From: Syngnathus acus
Taxonomy: Eukaryota > Chordata > Actinopteri > Syngnathiformes > Syngnathidae
Assembly: GCF_901709675.1 (NCBI RefSeq)
Contig: NC_051095.1
Span: 2,706,295 to 2,770,294 of the forward strand
Reading direction: 5' to 3'
Length of the DNA stretch: 64,000 nucleotides
The notes under the pieces are model-generated. The model worked only from the letters and a program-made list of their open reading frames with translations, had not been told where the DNA came from and did no database searches. The stretch's first letter is position 1; every line of letters begins with the position of its first letter. Below, in pieces: positions 9,535 to 21,400 of this stretch. A program made the translations under genes and the position numbers.

Positions 9535-10799
9535 CTCAAATCATCTTTTTCTTGTTGAATTGAATGAAACCGACCAGCTTATTAAAAAAAAAAAGAACTC
9601 TATAATATTCTACTTTATCAAATAGTTTGCGCATCAGGATTTATTGCTTCAATTCATTTCCTTGCCCTTTCTGGAGTACCAGCCTTAGCCAATGGGTGGC
9701 AGTATAATACAGTTATGCAGACACCAGCAAAGAAGACTTTCACAACTACTGTAACTGCATTAATGGTGTCACAAAATGTATTCAAGTTTTACACTGGTAC
9801 ATTATTTTGACAAGATAATATAAGGTGTTGGAAATACAGTGCTCTCTTTGACGATGCAATGTTCATGACTAAACAAGGCAACATTTTAAGGACATGCTAA
9901 CTACTATCTTTACTTATTAACACACAAGCATTTCTTTCGGCCTCCAGTAACATTCGGGCTCTGACCGGAACTCAGCAGACCGGATACGACCCTGTTGACT
10001 TTGGTCAATGTTTAGCTCAAGAGTCTTCAATCAGTCATCTTTTGGTGAAAACAAAGCAAGTGGATGTTTAATAGAAAAAAAAGCACAACTTACCTGACTT
10101 GCATAATCCTTGGAAGTCTGTGTTCCTTTTTGACCACTTTATGTCTTTGTGCTTGTTTCTTTTAAGTGCAGTGTTTTGGTGTCCACACAACATGACACTG
10201 TTTTGGGATAAACAACAACCAGTTCCCGTGTGACTCTGCTGAGCCAAACACTTTGCTAGTTTCTTGTTGGGAACTCTCCAAAGTGTGCAAATGTTCAAAT
10301 TGTTCACACCTTCAGATGTGTCTGTTGCTCACGTGGATACTGCACACTGTAAAAAAGACTTTTTTTTTTTTTTGTCCTGCAGCGTAAAACAGGAATTTAA
10401 GTTGGAAGAATTTTAAAATATAAACTATTGACAGTTATAGCACTAATATTAGTTAGCACAACAGAGGGTTTTATCCAAAGCTTTAAATTTTGTGGCACAT
10501 TTTTCATTATTAAATAAAACCGCTGGTCAAACTGAAACTTAAAGGCCACAAACTTTGATAATAGTTCCAGTTGGGCGATTAAACCAAATATTTTAAGATT
10601 GTCTATTGTGAAAATTGGCTTTCTTACACTTACATTTATTCATGTATGATCCCCCGACTTAAACACAAAAAAGACACTAAGCAAAATGATTTAGAGCAAA
10701 TAAATTGCTTTGTTTTCCTAACATTGATATCAACAATTCACATTTTAAAGTTGCTCCAACTTTCACGACCGTTTCATCCCACAAAAGTGCAACTCGTGT
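9535..10799. other. 5' region of cornifelin-like copy 2
   Basis: No separate gene is supported. On the minus strand, CAAGTCAG followed by GTAAGTTGTG at about 10094/10093 is a near-consensus splice donor, so a leader exon of copy 2 may end there. The open minus-strand frame 10307..10068 overlaps this spot but resembles nothing I know. The rest is AT-rich. Confidence 0.35.
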
Positions 10800-10950
10800 T
10801 TTTTACTGTCTGGTCACGTGACAAAAGCATCTCATGATTTATAGATGGCGATTGTCAAGGTGTGCCACTCATTGGCTGAGGCTGAGTCACGCTCGTCGCT
10901 GTGACGTAAGCAACTCCGCATCACCTCCTACAGTTAAAGTTTGTGCTCAA
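10800..10950. promoter_or_regulatory. Candidate bidirectional promoter
   Basis: Several classic elements cluster here: an E-box CACGTG within GTCACGTGAC (10813-10822), a minus-strand TATAAAT near 10840, an inverted CCAAT box (ATTGG, 10871-10875), an AP-1 site TGAGTCA (10883-10889) and a CRE-like TGACGTAA (10902-10909). To the left the minus-strand PLAC8-like copy 2 would be served by the TATA box; to the right the plus-strand gene begins about 10950-11000. Factor binding is inferred from motif identity only. Confidence 0.5.
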
Positions 10951-11115
10951 TGACAGCAGGCGTCAGCAGCAGTGTGGCTTGCTTACATCGTACGCTCAAC
11001 GACGCGCACATTTTGGGGAGCACCGGGAAGATAAAGCGGCCGGAAAAGCCCACAGCAGAGAGGCTCCTTTAAATAAATCCACGCTCGCCTTCTCTTCTGC
11101 AGCGCGTCGAGCAAG

Positions 11116-11168
11116 TGTGAGAGAGGGAGGAAGAGAGAGAGCGAGAGAGAGAGAGAAAGAGAGAGAGC
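11116..11168 (+). repeat. GA-rich microsatellite in a 5' UTR
   Basis: A run of GAGAGA units interrupted by GGAGGAA and AAAG. It sits in the probable 5' non-coding exon of the following gene, upstream of a candidate donor (GGATATGG, then GTAATT) near 11250. Confidence 0.7.
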
Positions 11169-11575
11169 CCCAGTAAACAACAACACGGCTGTGGTGAGGC
11201 TCCTTTCATTTTTCGGCGATTCGTCACTGCGGCTTCAGATGAGGAGGATATGGGTAATTATTATTCGCCATTGAATCTTTGGAAACAGATAATGTACTGA
11301 TGGAGCGCATTTGGAGCAAGATTTTAAAGGAATGTCGACTGGGTGCTTTTAGTTTGATAAACGGTGTTTTTTTTTCTCAACTTTAATTTCAGTTGGTTCG
11401 ATAGGCTAGAAGGTATTCGCTGAATTTATTTGAACGTGTTTATTATTTGAATTCACAGCCCAGAATTGAATCGTGAGAGCTCTTCCGGAAGTGAAGCTCA
11501 GCAACAACAAAGCTCGACTTCTTTTGCTGTGGGGACATCTAGCGGCTGAAATAGTCGCTGCGCCTCCTTGCAGAC

Positions 11576-12101
11576 ATGTTTGGCGCTTCTGGCGTCCCCG
11601 AGCTGATCCCGCCGGCGGGGCCGCCAATGCAGCCTGGACCCGGGGCCCAGCACGGCCAAGGCAGCGGGCCCAATGTTCCTAACCCTCAGCGGCTTGGCCA
11701 GAGGGCCCCCAAGCTGGGACAGATTGGTCGCTCCAAGAAAGGTAAGACTCCAAGAGTGAATTGCTCTCTGTGGATTTCAAGCAACCGCATAACAGAGCTT
11801 AACACATCATGGGAAATTCTGCAGATGGGCTGACGAATAGCGTCATCATCACGGTCTCGTAACTTCTCAAGCAAATAACACAAATGGTGGCGCAACATTT
11901 GTAGACAGATAATACAAATTCTCAAATATATTCTTTATGTTCTGTGAAGAAAGACTAATATTACCAAGCGAGAGGCGTGCCATGTAGTGATGTGGGTTCA
12001 ATCCTGACCCTTTTGTCATTTTAGTGGACTTGGACGACGAAGTACTGGACGACATCATGAACAACAACGGCCAGTGTCCCGTGTCTCTCCCCATGTCCTG
12101 A
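11576..12101 (+). CDS. 80-aa proline/glycine-rich protein of unknown function
   Basis: Two coding exons, 11576..11741 and 12025..12101, are joined by a clean GT-AG intron in phase 1. The product is 80 residues. The first half is low-complexity and rich in Pro, Gly and Gln (PELIPPAGPPMQPGPG), then a basic patch (RAPKLGQIGRSKK), then an acidic tail encoded by exon 2 (VDLDDEVLDDIMNNNGQ) ending CPVSLPMS. There is no signal peptide, membrane segment or known domain. The ATG at 11576 follows a likely 5' UTR exon with an acceptor near 11458. The 3' UTR appears to contain another spliced segment (acceptor before 12242, donor after about 12310) and ends at AATAAA near 13014. That the frame stays open across a good intron and switches sharply in composition suggests a real protein. 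I do not recognise the family; disordered, probably nuclear or adaptor-like, is a guess. Confidence 0.6.
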
Positions 12102-13040
12102 ACCAGGAGACCTCCTTCCCAGTGTCTCCATCTCGGCCTGCGGTCGTCTCCAAGCGATGGCGCAACTTGGCCCGCAGAGGGCGCCGGCGGGAGCCTCCGC
12201 CCACATTGTAAAATACAAGCAATTGATTTCACCTCATTTCAGACTTTCCATGGCGCCGCACGTCCCGGGAGGTCTGCGGCGACCTGCCGACTGAGCTTCT
12301 GAACGAGTGCCGGTGAGAAGATGCTGGTTCTGCCCCCTCTTGTGACGGCTTTACGGCATCTGGTTGTCCACTCGGCTAACCTCCATACTGCTAACACTGG
12401 TAGTGTGCCTACTGTATAACCCAGTGAATGAAAGTTTTGTTATTTATGACATGAGAAAAAGGTACTGATTTTTTTGTTTGTAAAATGTGAAGTTATGTGC
12501 TTTCAAAGAAATCATTTCTAATTGCTACTTTGTCAACTATGAAGTTGTTTGCACTTTGTGGGGATGCCCGTGACGCGTGTTCTTTGCATGGAGCATCTCT
12601 TTTTTTAAGGGCTACGTCGTCATACTTTTGACACCGCACCGCTGTTGCCTGCATGCTGAGCTGCCCGTGGCTGGATGAGCCTGTACAGTCGTGAATGTTT
12701 TCGAGTCCCCTGCCATGTTCTTGTCAATCTACTGGAGGTTACGATTTACTCAAGGAGCTGGTGGAAACAAGCTTGTGATTTGCTGTGACAATCACACCCT
12801 GACAAAAAGCACCAACTGACTATTAGGATGATCATTATTGTTGTACTGAGATGCTCATTCTTGTATAATGTGACTTTTGTTTTTTTCTTTCTAATTTTTT
12901 GAGGGGGGGGGGGGCTGTGAAATTGTAACACTTTAAAAAAAAAAGTTTATTTGATGTGGACTTTGTTGGCTGTTTGCATGAAAGTGGACAACTTTTCAAA
13001 TCTGCATCCGGGGAAATAAACGTATCTTTATCGAGGATAT
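12102..13040 (+). other. 3' UTR of the 80-aa protein gene
   Basis: This follows the stop codon at 12099-12101. It contains an acceptor/donor pair around 12242-12310 without a conserved frame, a G-run at 12902-12914, and a polyadenylation signal AATAAA at about 13014-13019. The open frames here are short. Confidence 0.5.
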
Positions 13041-13435
13041 TGTGGAAAGAAACCATTTTTGACCATGGCGACGTAAGAAGCGACTGCTCTTGTTGCCAAT
13101 TTTGACTTATGTTTTTCCATAGTTTTGCTAATTCCCTCTTCTTTTAGCAAACAGACAACATGAACAAAATATGTTACAATGCCTTTATTTTTACATACTA
13201 TCAGCTACAACTCAGTTTGTCTTGTATGTATATAAAAAAAACAATAATTCCACAAAACACAACATCAGCCTAGAAACCTGGAATCTAAAATCCATCCTAC
13301 GTTTGGCCAAATAAATAGCTTCCAACCTAATGGCTGATGTGTGACTATAGAATAAATTCTAGGTCTGGTCTAACATGTATGTGCAAGGGTGGACAATTCA
13401 CCATCCGCCAACTTTTTTTTTACGATCTAATAGTG

Positions 13436-13766
13436 CACAGGTGTCAAACCCAAGGCCCGGGGGGCCAGATACGGCCCGCCACATCATTTTATGTGGCCCG
13501 CGAAGACAAATTGTGCATCAAATTCGTGTCATTGCTAGAATTGCAAATTGTCTTCACTTTTATTATCTTTTTTTTTTTTTTTTTAAATATTCGACCAGTT
13601 TTTACTCGTCTGATTTGAAAAAAGAGTTGTTTGTTTTGTAGCTTTTACTGTATCTAATATGAGGTGCTCATACATTTATTTGGGTTGACAGTCATAATGG
13701 GCCTCCGAAAGAAGCTATGACTACAATGCGGCCGGCGAAAAAAAAAAAAAGAGTTTGACACCCCTG
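13436..13766. mobile_element. hAT-type MITE with perfect 8-bp target duplication
   Basis: The element begins CACAGGTGTCAAAC and ends GTTTGACACCCCTG, terminal inverted repeats with two mismatches. It is bracketed by an identical 8-base target duplication TAATAGTG at 13428-13435 and 13767-13774, the length expected for hAT elements. The GGCCCGGGGGGCCAGAT and GTGGCCCGC phrases inside are those of a very common fish repeat. There is no transposase. It lies between the convergent 80-aa gene and claudin-7, possibly within the claudin-7 3' UTR. Confidence 0.9.
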
Positions 13767-13925
13767 TAATAGTGTATAGCATTTTTGCTAACACATGTTG
13801 ACCACTAGGGCGGGGCGTGACACTGCTGCGTCATAATCAAGCAATTTTGCATAAAGTCTTACTTTTGCGCTACCGTGACGGCCCACACACATTTTCACTT
13901 GGATATCTTTGTATAATTCTGACAT

Positions 13926-16467
13926 TCAGACATATTCCTTATTGCTGCTGGCTGGCTCGGAGCGGGAACTAGCTGCTGGGACGGATGGGTACTTGGACAC
14001 CTGTTTTCTTCTTGGACAAGAAGCAGCCAACATGGCGCCGCCCAAGACGTCGAGGAGGGAACCTCCCCACGCGATGAAGATGGCGGCGCCGAACTCAAAC
14101 CTGCGGCATCAAGTGGATTGGTATGAAAAACAAAAATATAAAAACAAAGATGTAAATAAAAGTACAAACGTAGCTTACTTGGTGTTGACAGGAGTGTAGG
14201 GGTTATAGAACGCCCGGATCACGTTGTGAGCAAACCAGGAGCAAGCCACGATGGCGCACAGCCCTAAAAAGAGGTAACAAAAAGATATTTAAGTAGCAGT
14301 TTGACCAATTTACAGTGCAGCGGTGCCCGTATCGGGTTCCGGGGCTTCCCATTTTTTGTGTGTTTTATTGAGTTTGTAATTCTATTTTGTTCTGCCTCCC
14401 GTTAATTGTGGGTGCAATACTACTACTACTACAAGAGGGCGCACTATTTTATTTAAGAACGGAATCTATTTGAAAGAAGAAGAATGTATTTCAGTTCAGA
14501 GATTCTAGCTGATTTAAGTCAAAACGCCTACAGAAAGCAAAATCTTTAAGTTCATTTTATAATGGACATTTTTTAGGCATGATTATTGATGTAAATTGTG
14601 AATGAATGTGAGATGATAAGGTAAGTTTGTCAGATTTTTAAAATAGAAACACAGGGATCCGCACACTCGGAGCGTAGTTTGTGCTGTATTTCAATTATCG
14701 CGGCTCTTCCTCTCTCAATATATGATGCGTTTAAAGGTGTTTGTATTATGCCGTAAAATACGAATACTTTATTCTAATGCAAAAAATCGACATCACATTT
14801 TCTATATTTCTATGTATACTTTTTAAGACCATTGTGTTATGCCAATACAGATTATGCATGTGAGGTGCAGGTATTTTTTTTGTCCATGCGCGTGTGTGTG
14901 TGTATGTGTGTGTGTGTGGGGGGGGGGGGGGGGGGGCAAGGTGTTGCCATCCTGCCATTCCTCTCTGTAAATGTAGATACAGAGCATGAGTACTTTAGCC
15001 ATTTTTGCAGTTCTTGCGTTGGATGTCATTGAAAGGAGCCGTCCAACTCACCTCCCACTAACAGTATGATCCCTCCCGTCATGGCGGTACGGGCCTTGCG
15101 CAGCTTGTCGCTCGCTCCGCATGTTGTGCACTTCATGCCTGTGCAGGCCACGCCCAGGCCCGCCACGGACACGATGATGCCCACGATCATCAGCGCTCGG
15201 GTGGCCTGAAGAGAACCTGGAGAGGATCCAATTTTGTTATGATGAAAACTTCTGGACTGGCCCTCTAGACGCTGCACAAAAGCTGCTTTTATTTATTATG
15301 TGTGTGCTCAGCGAGGTTCAGTGCCAGTCGGGCAGCCTCAGTGTCAACTCTTCCTAGAAACGAAACCCCGGGTTACAACGCTGTGGCGCCAGACTTTGAA
15401 ATACGACTGTCGGCTCATCATTTGCCAGCGCTCCCCCCTTTCCACCTCCTATAAAGCATTACACGGCAAACCTTCCTTTGTCTCCGTCCACCTCGAACCA
15501 GTCTGTGCCAGTCCGGCCCAGCCTGGCCCGCACAAACAGCACCCTCCTGCAGCGAGGGGAGCGGAGGTGCTGTTGCGGGGCCTCTATTGTTTGAGAAGGT
15601 CCTGGTGAACCTTCTGGAAGTGGGTAATGGACCAACTTCCATTTAAGGTCACTGTCAGAAAGCTATTTATTGAAGTATAGTTTTGTTATTGTGCCTGCAT
15701 ATGCGCAGCATTGATTGAAGGAGGTGTGATGGAAAATGTCACATTTGACATCATTGTATAAGTGGCTCAGCTTGTGAATCACAACAGTGACTTCAGTAAT
15801 AAGTGATCACTGATCCAAATCAGTAATTGGATCAATCTATCCAGTCCATTTAAAAATGTTGCTCTTTGTGGTGTTCAGTGCCAATCCCCCCGCTGTTCTG
15901 GGGGGGGGGCAAAAAAGTTATTGAAAATGATTGGAAAAAAATCGGCAGCACAGAAACCAGTCCCTGATGTGAGCAAGATTGTGTCTGCCGTAATGTCTTG
16001 CATTCAATGACATTATTGATAGATCAGCAAATTGTGACAATATCACCGATTTTGCAAAATATTTGCCGATCTGATTCAACCCATCAGTACAATACGCCGC
16101 ATCATAATAGGCTGGTATAGAAATTGAGATCCGCCTTGGGCAGATGCTACATGTCTCCATGTCAAAGTGCCAAACCTTTTTGCAAAAACAATAAACAGCA
16201 TCCACACAAAAACAAAATCCAAAAATACTGGCGTGACAACTCACTGTCAAGCTGCAGGATGGAATCGTAGATCTTGCACTGGAGCTGTCCCGTACTCTGG
16301 AAGGCGCAAGACATCCACAATCCCTGGTACATGGCCACCGCCGTGATGATGTTGTTCCCGATATAGGCCGACATCTTCCACTGGGGCAGAACGGTGCCGA
16401 TGATCAGGCCCACGATGCCGGTCAGCGACATGAAGAACCCCAAAAGTTGAATCCCAGAGTTGGCCAT
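13926..16467 (-). CDS. cldn7: Claudin-7, tight-junction membrane protein
   Basis: Four minus-strand coding exons, 16467..16245, 15216..15052, 14263..14179 and 14100..13926, give 215 codons plus stop (mammalian claudin-7 has 211 residues). The claudin signature in the first extracellular loop is intact: Trp30, Gly49-Leu50-Trp51, Cys54 and Cys64. Four membrane helices are visible: about 8-27, then [17 protein letters not shown] in exon 2, [16 protein letters not shown] across exons 2-3, and [20 protein letters not shown] in exon 4. The protein ends KEYV, the PDZ-binding tail by which claudins dock on ZO proteins and which, with the MANSG start, points to claudin-7 (or the close claudin-1/19 group). 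It acts in epithelial tight junctions as a paracellular barrier or ion-selective pore. Intron 1 (about 1 kb) is plain; intron 2 contains a GT/G-run repeat. Confidence 0.93.
14889..14936 (+). repeat. GT microsatellite followed by a long G-run
   Basis: GCGCGTGTGTGTG runs into about 19 consecutive G residues, inside claudin-7 intron 2. The G-run could form quadruplexes and is also the kind of tract where base count in an assembly is unreliable. Confidence 0.85.
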
Positions 16468-18461
16468 TTGTCTTTCCCCAAAGGAAACGAGGCCTCTGTC
16501 CTAGAATGTATTCAATTGTGTGCAAGCTCTATGCAAAAAGCTCTCGTATGGGAGTACGTGTGTGTGCTCGGAGGGGTCTTCTTGGGGATGGGCATGCAAG
16601 ATGTGTGTGTGTGTTGTTGTCATGTGTGAAGTGGCTGCTGGGAAATGTTCCCTCCGCTTCCAAGCGACGCAACAGGTTGCCCCGATGGATTCTTTTTTTG
16701 TCCTCACGTTTTCATGCTCACGAGGCATTTCAGAGGGTTTGTTTTTCTGCCCCCCCTATCAATGTGTAAAATGTGTAGTGACCCAGAATTGCCCCCCCCC
16801 CCCCCCTCCCACACTTCCTCCCCCACACATACAATTGAATACCTCAGAGCTGATTTACAGCACATCTCCGACAATGATATTCTAATGAGGGGCTGCAGGA
16901 GAAAGAATGCGGAAAGGCAATTAGGAAGATTGACATTTCAGCCTTTCCTGAGGTAACATTTTAAAATAAAAACATCCAAAAGTAACGACTACTGATGATT
17001 TCAATGACTTTATACTCCAAGAAGATTTAATTGTTCTGCTGGTCATTATACTTTGTCGGCATTGATAGCAAAACAAAGACGTGCTATTTATTCGAAAAGA
17101 ACAAACTTGTGTGAATTCAGAAATTTGGTGCTGACTGATTTTTTTTGAGTGCCTCGTCGTCAGCCTCGAGTGCACGGATGTCATGGACAAAAAGGCTAAC
17201 GAGGGGATCATTTTTCCTTCAGCCATCAAATCACTTTGGGTTGGCATGGACGCCAGATTGTAGTCGTAGTGTTTGATTGAGAGTTGAGCAGGACTGCTTT
17301 CACTTCTTCACTTCTTGTATGTCTAACTTTCCTCAGCTTGATTTCTCATACGGCACATTAGTTGGGAATCTTCTTTCGCAGATATTCAAAGGTCTGCCCC
17401 CAGCTTATTTTGCCTTCCAGTGACTCATCCTGACCTTTTGTCTTGCTTTCTACTTCACCTCCGGCGGGAGATGCCTTATTGTTGCCCTGGACGTTCCCCA
17501 TTTGATGTCGCCTTTCCACGTTAGAAGAGATGAAGCGGAGGAGGGATTGTGGACAGTCTGGGGCCTACCGATGCTGTCGCCATTGGTAACCTGATTTATT
17601 TGATGACCTTGACTTGCAAGGAACACGAAAACAGTGCATTGCTCTATCAAGCCGCCCCCCCCCCCCCCGACTTCTTCTTGCACTCCACGTTTCGCTTTAT
17701 TAGAGCAGTAAAGACACATTTGACTCACTGGTTGAGAACGTTGTTGAATGGCCAATAGAAGAAAAGCTAAATCAGCCCACAGACAAGAACTTTGAGCATT
17801 CTCACATGCAAGGGGCTTTCCCCTCCCTCACATTTCTCTGGCCTCCTGGTCCGAAGTGCACAAGAAGGCGGGCTATTCCGACGATTGAAGTCCCACAAGT
17901 GTCCCTGGAAGTTAGCGAGACATTAACAATAAAGCGCCCACGCACAGCTTTTCCCTGAAAGAAGGAAAAAAAAAAAAACCTTCATACCAGTTGTTTTGCT
18001 CCTAAAAGCTTCTTATGCAACAAGGCCCAACTTGAGTGGATTAGCAGCAGGACAGGGACTGGTGGACTGTAGAGTTGTCCTGCATGAGAGGGGCCTTCTT
18101 TTGTCCGCGGCAAAAAAAACCCCAACTTTGCCTGCATTTGTGCGTGCACTGCGCAGCGTGTCTCGGACCCTTCGCTGCACACCAGCAAGCCTGAAAATAG
18201 GTCGCTGACATCACATGCGCTCTGTCAGCCAATTATGTTCCTCGAGTGAGTTGTTGTGCACCAGAAGTGAATATAAAACAAAGATTTTTTTTAATACAAA
18301 TAATGAATGAATTGATTGGGGTTGACAATATCTATTTGTCAACCAATGGGACTTTTCCAGGATCATCAAAAAGTCACATGTTCTCTTGAACTGTGTTGGA
18401 AATTAAAATGAATCCATCTGGAGGCTGTGGTCTTATGGACGCTTGACAATTTGATGCCCTC
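16468..18461. other. Intergenic region between claudin-7 and chrnb1-like
   Basis: This holds the promoter side of claudin-7 (right after 16467) and the 3' UTR side of the chrnb1-like gene. There are C-runs at about 16790-16806 and 17655-17669. No exon, RNA gene or transposon with clear termini is seen. Confidence 0.4.
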
Positions 18462-21400
18462 TTATGGGAATGGATTGTCAGGTGTGTAGTTGAAACTGGC
18501 ATCCAAGAACATTGCCAAAGTGCCCAGAGTGGTGATGATAACAAAAAGCCACAGGAAGAGACGATCCACCACCAGGGCGATGAACTGCCAGTCTTCTGTC
18601 ATCTGCATGCAGACACAAGATCATAACAATCATCAATTTGCATGGTTGAACCTGGTTGGAACATGTTTTGCTCCTCAGACCAACAGATTAGACTATGGAA
18701 GAATGGTGACATCATCATCTGCCTGGCCCTGTGAGGGCGTAATTGAAATTGGATTGTTAAAAAAACAAAACAGTTCCATTACTAATAGAGTGGAGTTGAA
18801 GCGACATGGGCCAACACGACTTATTTTGAAGGCCCTGGATAGATTAGACTGACATGGCAACAGAGGCTGAAATCCAATTGGACCAAAAAAGTCTCAGATA
18901 AGAAGATGCTGGAAGCAGTGCTTCCATGAGAAACTCCGAAAACAAGGGAACAGACTGTTGGGAAGAACTATTCATGGATGAAATATTAGGACTGAGGTCT
19001 TGACGAATCACGTTTCTCACCGTATCGTCGATATCTTGCTTCTTCAGCTGCTCAGCCATGTATGTGACCGCAGCGATGGCCGACTTCAGGTTGGGTGGAA
19101 GGATCAGACAGAATCCGTCTGTCTCTGGAAGCCTTTGGAGCCGCACTGGAGTCTCGCACCTAGGAAATCACAAGACGTTCCCTCTATGATCACTTGAACT
19201 AAACAACTCCTAATGAGTCGAAGAGACTGACCAAGCTACCTTCAAACATATTTTCTACTTTCAACCGGGCAAAACTGAAACTCCAGACATATTTTGGATA
19301 CATGTGTTGTTGTTGACCCCTGAGCACAAAAGCATGTGCGTCACGCTGAGTGACAACAGCAGCAATCTCCTAAACCACAAGGTCAAGTCTGAACCTCTGA
19401 CCTCCACATACACTCGCGGAAGTCGTGCGAGTGGCTTAGGAATGCTGTGACAACATGCGCTGTAAGACGGGTGAGCAACGATCCTTACGACAGATAAATA
19501 ATAACACAATAATCCCCATAAATGCTGTGCAAAGATCGCCGCCTCGCTTTAAACGGCCCTGAGAGATAGAGAGAGGATGAAAGAATGAACTTGAGTGTGA
19601 CACAGATCGCCACCACGCAAATCTTCACACGTCCTCAGCAGGATTAGACCCTGATGCCCAACCAAAATGGCAGCTTAAGAGCTGGCGGCTGTGGCTGGAT
19701 CGTGGGCGGGGCTTAGCTTGACTGTCAATAGAGGATGTGAGTAGCAACAGCAAAGTAGACTTAATGCTACTTTGTATGACTTTACCTGCCTCTCCAAGGT
19801 ATTACAAGATCGGGGTTGATCTTGCGGAAAAAGTACTCCCCTCCGGGCTGTCGTCCGTTGAAGCTTGGTGGGGGTGTTTGGTCGCAAGAATCCTCCTTCA
19901 AAAGACACTCGTCTTGCTCGGGCCGGGTCATGCCGATGTACTTGGGCAGGAAGTTGATGAAGAGCTAGAAGGTCAAAGGCAGACGTCAGTGTTTTTTTTT
20001 TTTTTTTTTTTTAAAGTTCCTGGCAATTTGAAAAGTTAGGAGCCATTCCAAATTGAGGGTAATTTTTGGGAAAAATTCTGGAATTTTGCAACCTAAATCC
20101 TATTAGATGTTCTGGATTTTTATCATGTACAATATTTATTCATTCTGGAGTAAAAACCAGAGAGGATAAACGGAGATGGTTCGGACACGTGCAGAGGAGG
20201 CACAGTGGATCTACTGGTAGGTGGATGCTAGAAATCGAGCTGCTAAGCGTCCGACTTACACTGCGAACCCAGCTGGGCATGATGTGCGTGCTGGGTGTGC
20301 GGTGGTGCAAGTTGAGGACGACCACACTCAGGATGACGGAGAATGTGACCAAGATCATGGTGAACATCACGTAGTTGACGATGATTGGGATGGCCAGTGA
20401 AGTCTCTGGGACTCTGTCAGCCAGCAGCAGCATGAAGACAGTCAAGGCGATGAGAACCGAGATGGAAAGGGTCATCTTTTCTCCTAGGGACCAAGCGTGA
20501 CAGACAACAAAGCGCTTTGACGTCAATTTATTTGGTAGACTAGAACAAGACAACGTGTTTCACACCTGCTCCGGGAGGAAGGTAAAAGACAAAAATAGCC
20601 AAAACGCTCGTGAGAATGCAGGGAACAATGATGTTGATGATATAGAAAAGAGGTTTCCTCTCAATGATCAAGTAGAAGGTGATGTCCTCATACAGATCCT
20701 CCTTGACGTTCTTTCTCGAAGGTTTGTGGCATATGTTCCACTCGCCGTTTTCTGTGGCACGACAGGAAATGAAAATGACAAAAAATGACTCGGGAGACGC
20801 AAGCCAAATCCGTCACCCACCCGTGAAGGCATTCTCGTCTATGACTATCTCCCGGATCTCCTTTCCATTATCGTCCAGATAATACTGCAGATCGACTTCC
20901 GAGGCATCGTAGGTATACGAGCGGAAAACCATGCTGCAGTTTTGCCAGTCGAAGGGGAAATACGCAACCTGCGGAAGAGTTTGATGGGTAACAAGAGCGA
21001 TGAGAACGCAGACTGTCGTGACCTGAACAAGCAGACTCTACCTCGATAGAGCAAGAAGTACGGTAGATGGCCGGCGGGAGCCAGTTGACTGTCCCGTCAT
21101 TGTACACCAAGACGTTGACGTATAAAGCGACGTCAAATTGACCGTCGTTGCTGCGGAGATGACAGAAGACGCTCGACGTTTTCTCCAAGTTATTTGAAAC
21201 AAATCGAGCGGGCTCTCACTTGTTTATGAGGTAGATATCGGGGCGCCACACCTTGTTTGCGGGAATCCTCAAAACGTCGATGTTGTCGTACTCCTTTGGG
21301 TCCCACGACAAGCGGTAGTCTTTCCACTCCTGCCGACATGTCACATTTTGACCTTGATGCTACAAAGTTAGGATCAGGCTCGTGCGGAATAGCTGCTTTC

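Noticed and set aside
10068-10307. 79-codon minus-strand frame
   Set aside because: No family resemblance. A splice donor inside it suggests leader exon rather than coding sequence.
12242-12310. A third coding exon of the 80-aa protein gene
   Set aside because: The acceptor and donor look good, but the stop codon at 12099-12101 comes first. It is more likely 3' UTR splicing.
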